A stretch of 7,916 nt of DNA from Pseudomonadota bacterium (GCA_017613855.1 JAGACY010000150.1:1-7916), one strand, 5' to 3'; positions 1 to 5,323 are shown, counted from the stretch's first letter. Notes: a model not told the origin generated them from the letters alone. Numbers and translations: made by a program.

Positions 1-10
1 CCCTGAGAAT

Positions 11-54
11 AATTAGCAGTGAGCAGTGAGCAGTGAGCAGTTAGCAGTTAGCAG
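11..54. repeat. Heptamer array, slot 1 of E1 (TTAGCAG/TGAGCAG)
   Basis: Six consecutive 7-bp units run from 13 to 54: TTAGCAG, three TGAGCAG, then two TTAGCAG. Because 7 is not a multiple of 3, successive units place their TAG or TGA in successive reading frames. The array is the left arm of the 29-nt inverted repeat with 217-245. Confidence 0.95.
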
Positions 55-105
55 TTGAATGGTAAAACTTGAGGCTTAATCTAAAGTTAGGGAGAATGAG
101 TTTTT

Positions 106-137
106 AATTCGGAATTCGGAGTTCGGAATTCGGAATT
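106..137. repeat. Heptamer array, slot 2 of E1 (AATTCGG)
   Basis: Four units of AATTCGG (the third reads AGTTCGG) are followed by AATT. The equivalent place in E2 (2374-2405) also has exactly four units plus AATT, but its last two units read AATGCGG. Confidence 0.92.
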
Positions 138-216
138 ATTCTGGTATTCTCAAGTTTATTTCTAAAGAATGGAGTTTTTTAACTTTAGAGTCACTCTTTA
201 GTTTTGCAAATTTAAT

Positions 217-245
217 TGCTCACTGCTCACTGCTCACTGCTAATT
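217..245. repeat. Heptamer array, slot 3 of E1 (TGCTCAC)
   Basis: Three TGCTCAC units followed by TGCTAATT form the perfect reverse complement of 11-39. The flanking words (TTGCAAAT..AATTGC) are shared with E2 around 2474-2489, but E2 carries a different heptamer family at this point. Confidence 0.92.
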
Positions 246-289
246 TGGAATGCCATTCACCATTAGCTTCAGACTTCACCTTTAGTTTT

Positions 290-322
290 GCATTCCAATT
301 CCGCATTCCGCATTCCGCATTA
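290..322. repeat. Heptamer array, slot 4 of E1 (GCATTCC)
   Basis: The run reads GCATTCC, a 6-bp variant AATTCC, two more GCATTCC and a terminal GCATTA. It ends 14 bases before the ATG at 337, so the array probably lies in or just upstream of the leader of the lipoprotein mRNA. Confidence 0.9.
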
Positions 323-336
323 AGAAAGCCATTCCC

Positions 337-2313
337 ATGACAAAATCGCTACTCATACTCACTTTGCTTCCATTCCTCTGTCTGTCCTGCTCGAAAAAAC
401 AGGAAACGCCCGTGCCGCAGCAGAATGCGCCCGAAGCCGCGCCACAGGCGAATGCCGAAAATGCGCCTGCGCCAGAGGCTGCCAAAACGGGCAAGATTCG
501 ATGCGGCAAAGACGAATACGATGCAGAGGCTGTTAAAGGCTGGATTTGCTTAAATGGTGTGATGCGGTGTCTCGACAAAAATGGCTGTCAATTCGGGGAT
601 CAAACGGCACCGATGCGATCCTTTTTGGTTGGGAATACCGTAAAAAAAGCAGACGAAGCGCAAATAAATGTTTCGGCTTGCGAGCCCACGCGGCTGATGC
701 CGGGGACGACGTGCAAAGACGACAAGGTTTATTGCGGGGATGCCGAGCTTCCTGGGGGTGAACTCAAGTACTGGCGGTGTTTGCAAAACCAGTGGATGTG
801 CGTTGCCGAATCGTGCAGCTGCGGCAGCCAGAAAACCGGGAAATTCGGAACCTGCAAAGACGGCGTGGCGTATTGTGGCGACAAGGAAATGACTGCCCCA
901 AAAGATGAAGGCTACATCTGTCAAAATGGCAAATGGGTTTGCGCCAACCCCAAGGGATGCGATAAATGCGAACAGTACCAGTCTTTGGGCGAAAATGGGA
1001 AATGCGAAGGAAAGTCACAGAAAATCGTGGTTAAACGCGTCGAATGCGAACAAGGCAACTGTCCGTGCGGGGATGGTGCCTGTCCCAAGGGCGGTGCATG
1101 CTTAACGATAACGGGCAAAGATCCGATTTGTACCTGTGGCGAGTACAAGAATGAAGTGGGCTGCGAGAGTAATTATGAACGCCCCATCTACTCGAACAAA
1201 TATGGCGAATTTACATGTGATTCATGCACTGATTGCTATTCGAGTAACACTACTACAATGTGGCATATCAAGTGTGAGAATGAAAAAGGCTGTCATATTC
1301 AGGGTGAAAAGGAGATTTGGAAATCCCCTCTGGAGTTTGGAGAAATAAAAGACAGTAGATGGTGTAATGAAGAAGCATACATAACGATTTGGAATGAACC
1401 GGAAAAATACCATCTCGTCAAAGGCGATGATTACAATGCGGCTTTAAAAGACGCCGAATTGTCCCCATGCGGCCGCAAAACCGCTTCGGAGTTTAAGCAG
1501 ACCTGCATGAATCATGATCGTATTTCTGAGTGTCATAACGACCTCAAAGATTCGTGTGATGTGCGAACCGCGTGTGACACGATGCCTGTGCCGCGCGCAG
1601 ATCGTGGAAATTTTTCCTGCGAATTTCGGCAGGATAAACCGTTTTTCTGCGTAAGCTGGATCCAAATCGACATGGTTCCCGGTGGATTGCGCTGCAACGC
1701 CGATTCGGGTTGTACCTGTCACCACGAGATTTGTGCCAAAGGGCAGCTATGTGTCGATGGTGTTTGCCGTTATGACACCATTTATGCTCAGAATCTCTGT
1801 CAAAATATCTATCCCCACCTGGCACCCGATGAAACGAGTCGAACCGAGAAAGAAAGTGGCTTAAAAGAAGAAGCAAGACTCGGAGGCGTTTTGAATATTT
1901 ATTCGCCTTCCGACAGTCAATATGACGAATTCGGTGATATTGCCGTCGAAATGGATCCGGAGCGATGTCCCCACGCGGATGCTTACGATATTCCCAGGCA
2001 AGTGTTTGTTCGGGACAAATATTCGACGGATGTCAGCAATAAACTCGTGACGCCCAATGGCACGTGTTTATGCGGTTATTCTGAGGTCACGCCTAAAAAA
2101 CTGTCGGATTACAAGTGTGTGCAGTCGCTCGGGTATGTCTGTATCAATCCGCAGGGCTGCGCCTGCGGCAATGCCCAGTGCCAAAAGGGGGCGCTGTGCC
2201 TTCGCGAAGGGGTATGTTCACCTGTCGTGATGGACAAGGGAGTGGCCCCCGAGAAGATTACCGACGATGTGGAGACCTGGTGCAAGAAACGCTTGGAGGA
2301 TGAGTTTAATTAG
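337..2313 (+). CDS. Large cysteine-rich modular lipoprotein
   Basis: Not recognised as a named protein. The 658-residue product starts with a signal peptide ending in LCLSC, so Cys18 is the probable lipidation site; Ser19 would favour outer-membrane sorting under the usual Lol rule. A low-complexity Ala/Pro/Glu/Gln linker (about 21-52) precedes the Cys-rich body. About 59 cysteines are present. A module of the form CG..C..(W/V).C..GCxC occurs at about 56-84, 133-162, 180-211 and 577-610. A second motif, CxC-x4-C-x-KG-x2-C, occurs at 242-255, 459-472 and 608-621; it recalls small disulfide modules such as Stig1- or EGF-like domains (inference only). The ATG is preceded by a weak AAGAAAG rather than a strong Shine-Dalgarno. 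The TAG stop lies inside the first heptamer of E2. Bases about 1240-1440 look more AT-rich than the rest of the gene. It is likely a surface-exposed, disulfide-bonded protein of unknown role. Confidence 0.85.
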   Translation: MTKSLLILTLLPFLCLSCSKKQETPVPQQNAPEAAPQANAENAPAPEAAKTGKIRCGKDEYDAEAVKGWICLNGVMRCLDKNGCQFGDQTAPMRSFLVGNTVKKADEAQINVSACEPTRLMPGTTCKDDKVYCGDAELPGGELKYWRCLQNQWMCVAESCSCGSQKTGKFGTCKDGVAYCGDKEMTAPKDEGYICQNGKWVCANPKGCDKCEQYQSLGENGKCEGKSQKIVVKRVECEQGNCPCGDGACPKGGACLTITGKDPICTCGEYKNEVGCESNYERPIYSNKYGEFTCDSCTDCYSSNTTTMWHIKCENEKGCHIQGEKEIWKSPLEFGEIKDSRWCNEEAYITIWNEPEKYHLVKGDDYNAALKDAELSPCGRKTASEFKQTCMNHDRISECHNDLKDSCDVRTACDTMPVPRADRGNFSCEFRQDKPFFCVSWIQIDMVPGGLRCNADSGCTCHHEICAKGQLCVDGVCRYDTIYAQNLCQNIYPHLAPDETSRTEKESGLKEEARLGGVLNIYSPSDSQYDEFGDIAVEMDPERCPHADAYDIPRQVFVRDKYSTDVSNKLVTPNGTCLCGYSEVTPKKLSDYKCVQSLGYVCINPQGCACGNAQCQKGALCLREGVCSPVVMDKGVAPEKITDDVETWCKKRLEDEFN

Positions 2314-2323
2314 CAGTTAGCAG
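2310..2323. repeat. Heptamer array, slot 1 of E2 (TTAGCAG x2)
   Basis: Two TTAGCAG units stand where E1 has six. The TAG of the first unit is the in-frame stop codon of the upstream lipoprotein gene. Confidence 0.85.
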
Positions 2324-2373
2324 TGGATGGTAAAACCCAAGGCTTAATCTAAAGTTAGGGAGAATGAGTTTTT

Positions 2374-2405
2374 AATTCGGAATTCGGAATGCGGAATGCG
2401 GAATT
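2374..2405. repeat. Heptamer array, slot 2 of E2 (AATTCGG/AATGCGG)
   Basis: Two AATTCGG and two AATGCGG units are followed by AATT. The length is identical to slot 2 of E1, with different bases. Confidence 0.92.
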
Positions 2406-2486
2406 AATCTGGCATTCTCAAGGTAATCTCTAAAGGATTGGAGTTATTTTGCTGCAAAGGATATTTGGGGACTTGTAAATCCAATT

Positions 2487-2514
2487 GCGCATCGCGAATT
2501 ACGAATCACGAATT
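2487..2514. repeat. Degenerate heptamer array, slot 3 of E2
   Basis: Four imperfect 7-bp units read GCGCATC, GCGAATT, ACGAATC and ACGAATT. They occupy the position held by TGCTCAC units in E1, after a shared lead-in (GTAAATCCAATTGC here, GCAAATTTAATTGC in E1). Confidence 0.75.
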
Positions 2515-2521
2515 AATTTAA

Positions 2522-2583
2522 GCATTCCGCATTCCGCATTCCGCATTCCGCATTCCGCATTCCGCATTCCGCATTCCGCATTA
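2522..2583. repeat. Heptamer array, slot 4 of E2 (GCATTCC x8)
   Basis: Eight perfect tandem GCATTCC units are followed by a partial GCATTA. The TTA at 2581-2583 is the complement of the acetyltransferase stop codon. Such a perfect array is a likely site of slippage and copy-number variation. Confidence 0.95.
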
Positions 2584-3123
2584 CTTAAACACTTTCTTGT
2601 ACGTGAGCGCAATAATCGGCCTGCCTTTAATATCGAGTTTTTCCCAGCGGTTGGTGCGTTCGTACTTGCATTTGAGCAGGCACCGCAATGCCGGCACATT
2701 GTTCTCCGTCAGCGAAACGGCGAGTGTGGTGACGGCGGGATGATACTCACTGAGGAAGGCGGGGATGGCTTCGGTGAGGAGTTTGCTGCCGAGCCCTTTG
2801 CGTTGGTATTCGTCACGGATGACGAGCATGGCCACGCTCGCGGTTTTGTAATTGGGATAGCCGACAAAGAGATCGAGCGCCGCAATGGGGCCGGGCGTCA
2901 GGGCATTGTCTGTAATCGCCAGAAACCGTTTAAACACCCGGGAGCCTTCGACTTTGGGAGGTTCGGCATGAAAACACCGATCTGCCAGACCAGAAGGCGT
3001 GTATTGCACGATGGTCGTGTGGTAATATGCCGCATGATCGAGAATGGATTGGACCGAAGAAATGTCCTCTTCGGTGACTCTTTTCATGGTGATATTTTCA
3101 AAAGAGAAAGTACCTTCGCTCAT
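2581..3123 (-). CDS. GNAT family N-acetyltransferase
   Basis: The 180-residue protein has the length and layout of a single-domain GNAT enzyme, which transfers an acetyl group from acetyl-CoA to an amine; the substrate cannot be read from sequence. Motif A is visible as VIRDEYQRKGLGSKLL (about 101-116), containing the R/Q-x-x-G-x-G pyrophosphate-binding loop (QRKGLG, 107-112). Motif B follows as LTENNVPALRCLLKCKYE (about 138-155), the usual N-x-x-A ... Y/F arrangement. The first 20 residues fit the N-terminal strand and helix of the fold (ITMKRVTEEDISSV). The ATG at 3121-3123 is preceded by AGAGG six bases upstream, which supports this start over the internal Met13. There is no signal peptide, so it is cytoplasmic. 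Its stop codon falls in the terminal heptamer of E2. Confidence 0.9.
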   Translation of the reverse strand: MSEGTFSFENITMKRVTEEDISSVQSILDHAAYYHTTIVQYTPSGLADRCFHAEPPKVEGSRVFKRFLAITDNALTPGPIAALDLFVGYPNYKTASVAMLVIRDEYQRKGLGSKLLTEAIPAFLSEYHPAVTTLAVSLTENNVPALRCLLKCKYERTNRWEKLDIKGRPIIALTYKKVFK

Positions 3124-3129
3124 AAAACC

Positions 3130-3149
3130 TCTAAAATGTGCCTTTTAGA
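3130..3149 (-). other. Leader hairpin next to the GNAT ribosome binding site
   Basis: TCTAAAA and TTTTAGA form a 7-bp perfect stem around a 6-base loop just upstream of the acetyltransferase start. The stem includes the AGA of the AGAGG ribosome binding site, so folding could reduce access to it. The stem is AT-rich and only moderately stable. Confidence 0.4.
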
Positions 3150-3181
3150 AAAAAGAATGATATAGTAGTCATTGTTGCAGG

Positions 3182-3206
3182 ACAGCATGCCTTGACGCAA
3201 TGCTGT
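3182..3206. promoter_or_regulatory. Dyad centred on the -35 box, candidate operator
   Basis: ACAGCAT (3182-3188) and ATGCTGT (3200-3206) are perfect 7-bp inverted repeats 11 bases apart. The -35 hexamer TTGACG (3192-3197) sits in the middle. This is the geometry expected for a dimeric DNA-binding repressor; no regulator gene is visible in the window. Confidence 0.45.
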
Positions 3207-3220
3207 TTGCGTGCTAATCT
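3192..3220 (+). promoter_or_regulatory. Sigma-70-type promoter for the beta-barrel gene
   Basis: TTGACG (3192-3197) and TAATCT (3215-3220) are separated by exactly 17 bases, with a TGC immediately before the -10 giving an extended -10. Transcription would start near 3227, leaving about 70 bases of leader before the ATG at 3298. Confidence 0.7.
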
Positions 3221-3234
3221 ATCCTGCGCTGATT

Positions 3235-3263
3235 AGCGGCGCAAGCCGTTTCGGTGAAAACCG
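3235..3263 (+). other. Two tandem GNRA-tetraloop hairpins in the leader
   Basis: AGCGGC-GCAA-GCCGTT (3235-3250, six pairs including one G-U) is followed one base later by CGGT-GAAA-ACCG (3252-3263, four pairs). Both loops are GNRA tetraloops. They lie at the start of the predicted leader and could stabilise the mRNA 5' end or dock with another RNA segment. Confidence 0.45.
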
Positions 3264-3297
3264 TTTAACGAAATTCCCGTTTAACTTTGGGATGATT

Positions 3298-4179
3298 ATG
3301 GAAAATAAAACTCTCATGCTTCGACGTTTAATTCTCGCTTTTGCTGCTGTATTTTGTGTTTTCTTCATGACATCAGGCAATGCATTTGCCGGTGACAATG
3401 ATTTCAAACTTTCGCGACTTTGCGATGAACACGGCTGTGCAAACGAGCAGGCAATTAATGACTTTAAGACTTTAGGCAGAGCCTATGCCTCCTTACTTGC
3501 TCCCATGCATTTCCAACCTGCAAGCACATTGGGTGAAGAAGGCTTTGAAATTGCCGTCGAGAGTAAGATGAGCTTTTCGACCGAAGACAATTCCAGCTGG
3601 AAAGCCACCAATAAAAATGACACGAATGAAGCCAAGGCCAAAGCTGAGGCCAATGGCGGCAAATATGAAGCACCCGATCTTTTTGCGACCATTCAGCTTC
3701 ACATGCGCAAAGGTCTTCCTTTTAGTTTCGAAGTTGAAGGTGTTTTTAACTGGTTGGCCAATTCTGAAATATTCTACGTAGGTGCAGGTCTGCGTTGGGC
3801 CATTACAGAAGGCTGGTGGTTCCTCCCCGATTTGAGCGTTCGTGCTCATGCCGGTACCATCGTCGGTGCTTCCGAAATCAGTCTCATCAACGTCAATTGT
3901 GATGTTGCACTCTCTTATACCTGGGGATTGGGCGGCATTGCTTCCATTACCCCCTATGGTGGTTATAGTCTGTTGACTACATGGGCTTCGAGCCGTCCGC
4001 TTCTTATGCCGGATGCCAAAGGTGATGCTTTCGAATCCGTCTTCCGTCGTCAGCAACAGTTCCTGCACCGTGGATTTGTCGGTGTCCAGCTCAAAGGCGA
4101 TTTCTTTGTGTTTGGCGTCGAAGGCGAATTAGGCAAACAAGTTATGAGCGTTGGCCTTAAGATTGGTGCTGATTTCTAA
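3298..4179 (+). CDS. Exported outer-membrane beta-barrel-type protein
   Basis: Family not recognised by name. The 293-residue product starts with a basic region (MENKTLMLRR), a hydrophobic core (about 11-25) and an AFA cleavage motif, so signal peptidase I would cut near Ala31/Gly32. The mature region alternates short amphipathic, aromatic-rich strands with Gly-rich turns (for example FSFEVEGVFNWL, FYVGAGLRWAI, WWFLPDLSVRAHAG, FFVFGVEGEL), and the chain ends in GLKIGADF, with the terminal Phe typical of substrates of the BAM assembly machinery. A hydrophilic Lys/Asn/Ala/Glu stretch (about 98-123) could be a loop. Cys42 and Cys47 may form a small disulfide loop. I chose the ATG at 3298, after GGGA, because upstream starts lie inside the promoter or leader. 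A strong terminator follows directly, so this is probably a single-gene unit. Confidence 0.8.
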   Translation: MENKTLMLRRLILAFAAVFCVFFMTSGNAFAGDNDFKLSRLCDEHGCANEQAINDFKTLGRAYASLLAPMHFQPASTLGEEGFEIAVESKMSFSTEDNSSWKATNKNDTNEAKAKAEANGGKYEAPDLFATIQLHMRKGLPFSFEVEGVFNWLANSEIFYVGAGLRWAITEGWWFLPDLSVRAHAGTIVGASEISLINVNCDVALSYTWGLGGIASITPYGGYSLLTTWASSRPLLMPDAKGDAFESVFRRQQQFLHRGFVGVQLKGDFFVFGVEGELGKQVMSVGLKIGADF

Positions 4180-4202
4180 TTACGAACCTCTTCTTCCTTT
4201 GC

Positions 4203-4241
4203 AAAGAGAGCGTCCTTTGTGGCGCTTTCTTTTTTTTTTTT
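4203..4241 (+). terminator. Rho-independent terminator after the beta-barrel gene
   Basis: AAAGAGAGCG (4203-4212) pairs with CGCTTTCTTT (4223-4232), ten pairs with one G-U, around a 10-base loop. A run of twelve T follows (4230-4241). It lies 24 bases after the stop codon. Confidence 0.88.
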
Positions 4242-4265
4242 GACAATTAAAACTTGTCGTTTAAT
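4240..4265 (+). promoter_or_regulatory. Candidate promoter for the 4276 lipoprotein gene
   Basis: A consensus -35 box TTGACA (4240-4245) begins with the last two T of the preceding terminator. The best -10 nearby is TTTAAT (4260-4265) at a short 14-base spacing, so the promoter is only half convincing. If used, the leader would be very short. Confidence 0.4.
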
Positions 4266-4275
4266 GGAGTGTATT

Positions 4276-4824
4276 ATGCTTAAAAAAATGATTGTTCTTC
4301 TTTCTATGAGTCTTGCTGTCACAGCATTTACCGGCTGTGGTCATGAGGGTGATGATGATGGCGATTCTTTTTGCGAAACCTGGTTGAATGATGTTGTCCA
4401 GATGAACAAGCTCACCAAAAACCAAAAAGCTGATCTTGAGAAAAAATTCACGCCTTCGTGTGAGAAGGTTTTAAATGAGATGCCCGCATGTAAAACAGAA
4501 ACAATCGACTATGTCAGCTGTAAGATGAACACCCCCAGCTCTTATTTTGCAGAGCAGGAAGACCTGGAAGAGAAATGTTATGAAGATCATAGTGGTGATG
4601 ATGCTGCTATTGATGCATGTGTCGATAAATTGTTCCAAAAATGCAAATCTCAGGAACAAAATATAAGAAAATGTAACGGCGCTAATGAACAAGCACTGGA
4701 GGTATATTACAATCAAGCTAAGAGTCCCGTCCAAACTCTTAATGAAACGCTTACATCCATGGGACTGGATCCAGATGCCTATTTGAATACGGATAGTCCG
4801 GCTCTCAGTTGGACAGAGTACTAA
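4276..4824 (+). CDS. Cysteine-rich lipoprotein of unknown function
   Basis: Not recognised. The 182-residue product has a short lipoprotein signal peptide (two Lys, hydrophobic core) ending in FTGC, so Cys21 is the lipidation site. An acidic linker follows (HEGDDDGD, 23-30). The mature part carries eight further cysteines (33, 62, 72, 82, 101, 115, 123, 133), an even number that would allow four disulfides; the spacing of the CxxxxxxxxxC pairs and the helix-like sequence between them suggest a small helical disulfide-bonded domain. The last 50 residues have no cysteine. The ATG at 4276 is chosen because GGAG lies six bases upstream and because the longer reading frame begins inside the terminator. 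The preceding terminator and the TTGACA box suggest it is transcribed on its own. Confidence 0.82.
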   Translation: MLKKMIVLLSMSLAVTAFTGCGHEGDDDGDSFCETWLNDVVQMNKLTKNQKADLEKKFTPSCEKVLNEMPACKTETIDYVSCKMNTPSSYFAEQEDLEEKCYEDHSGDDAAIDACVDKLFQKCKSQEQNIRKCNGANEQALEVYYNQAKSPVQTLNETLTSMGLDPDAYLNTDSPALSWTEY

Positions 4825-4844
4825 ATCGTCTTTGCGCATGATAT

Positions 4845-4879
4845 TTAGAGTCCGGCAGTCATTGACTGACAGACTCTAA
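4845..4879. other. Two-tier intergenic hairpin between convergent genes
   Basis: TTAGAGTC pairs with GACTCTAA (8 pairs), then a symmetric 3x3 internal loop, then CAGTC pairs with GACTG around the triloop ATT. It lies 20 bases after the 4276-4824 gene. There is no T-run on either strand, so it is not a classical terminator but may protect mRNA 3' ends or pause polymerase. The rest of 4880-5010 shows only weak short hairpins. Confidence 0.5.
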
Positions 4880-5010
4880 GTTCTCATCAAATCTGGATGC
4901 GAACCATCCGCGCACCAATATCAGCCTTTATAAGAAGGAGAGTTGTTTATTCTCTCACATCCCATGCTGTGTGAATTGTTTTGGGCCATGATTGCCCGAA
5001 GCATGAACGA

Positions 5011-5292
5011 TTAATGACAGCATTCGGGGATCTCAACCTCTTTGCCGAGGTCTTTTTGGTTTTTCAGATAATCGCAGTATTCCTTGCATTGATAAGGGAA
5101 ATTACCTGTTTCATCTTTGCAGCCATTGGCTAAGATTTTTCCGCAGAATTCCTCTGATTGCTTCATATTATCGATGTAGCCCTGTGGTGGGCCATAGCAC
5201 GCTGCGAGTGTTGTGCTGACGCTGACTGCACCAAGTCCTATCAATGGCTTAGTAAGCTTATTTTTGAGCGTTGACCATAGTTTGGATGACAT
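5011..5292 (-). CDS. Small six-cysteine lipoprotein, 'ACYGP' family, copy 1
   Basis: Not recognised by name. The 93-residue protein has a basic N-terminal region (KLWSTLKNKLTK), a hydrophobic segment and a clear lipobox LAAC, making Cys32 the lipidation site, followed by YGPPQG. The mature part has six cysteines at 50, 58, 69, 73, 91 and 92. It is a paralogue of 5828-6139: from STLK to CYGP 24 of 29 residues are identical, and the cysteines follow the same order C-x(6-7)-C-x(10-11)-C-x3-C-x17-CC. The ATG at 5290-5292 is chosen because a perfect GGAGG lies six bases before it; the longer frame would begin at 5352, within the candidate promoter. An extended -10 box overlaps a palindrome upstream. 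It is probably envelope-anchored with three disulfides. Confidence 0.85.
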   Translation of the reverse strand: MSSKLWSTLKNKLTKPLIGLGAVSVSTTLAACYGPPQGYIDNMKQSEEFCGKILANGCKDETGNFPYQCKEYCDYLKNQKDLGKEVEIPECCH

Positions 5293-5323
5293 CTTTACCC
5301 TCCATTGGTTGATATGAAAACTT

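Larger units (their letters stand above)
11..322. repeat. Multi-slot heptamer repeat element, copy E1
   Basis: This gene-free stretch holds a structured element present again at 2308-2583 (E2) in the same orientation. Bases 59-120 match 2327-2388 at 59 of 62 positions, and weaker similarity continues to about 180. Four short arrays of 7-bp units sit at 11-54, 106-137, 217-245 and 290-322. The element is nested-palindromic: 11-39 is a perfect 29-nt inverted repeat of 217-245, CTAAAGTTA (81-89) pairs with TAACTTTAG (180-188), and GAGAAT (92-97) with ATTCTC (146-151). The last two arrays are each preceded by the same 13-mer CTTTAGTTTTGCA (196-208 and 280-292). I see no convincing promoter for the following gene here. 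The function is unknown; it could be a non-autonomous mobile or recombination-prone intergenic element. Confidence 0.85.
2308..2583. repeat. Multi-slot heptamer repeat element, copy E2
   Basis: This is the second copy of the element at 11-322, in the same orientation, lying between the convergent lipoprotein and acetyltransferase genes. It begins with AATTAGCAG, as E1 does, and ends with GCATTA-type sequence, again as E1 does. Arrays occupy 2310-2323, 2374-2405, 2487-2514 and 2522-2583. Both neighbouring stop codons lie inside it: TAG at 2311-2313 and, on the minus strand, TAA at 2581-2583. Slot 2 (GGAATGC units) is complementary to slot 4 (GCATTCC units) over 20 nt in several registers, so a transcript could form a long stem. 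No T-run terminator is visible, so E2 may serve as the 3' end structure for both genes, which is an inference. Confidence 0.85.

Noticed and set aside
11..322. Insertion sequence
   Set aside because: No transposase is encoded and no target-site duplication can be identified around E1 or E2, so only a non-autonomous or non-transposon repeat can be claimed.
550..1018. Minus-strand frames of 84-124 codons inside the lipoprotein gene
   Set aside because: They are antisense shadows of a strongly patterned Cys-rich protein and have no start signals or recognisable features.
2522..2583. CRISPR array
   Set aside because: The units are 7 bp, directly adjacent and without spacers, so this is a tandem microsatellite.
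2485..3165. 226-codon open frame on the plus strand
   Set aside because: It runs antisense through the acetyltransferase gene, which has clear GNAT motifs and its own ribosome binding site. Its N-terminal IPHSAFR repeats only reflect that the GCATTCC heptamer contains no stop in any frame.
3211..3297. Upstream GTG start for the beta-barrel gene
   Set aside because: The GTG lies within the promoter spacer, and the added residues would precede a normal signal peptide. The ATG at 3298 is preferred.
3493..4068. 191-codon minus-strand frame inside the beta-barrel gene
   Set aside because: It is antisense to a gene with a good promoter, signal peptide and terminator, and shows no recognisable features.
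4938..4956. GAGAG/CTCTC hairpin as a terminator
   Set aside because: It has only five pairs with a 9-base loop and no T-run on either strand.
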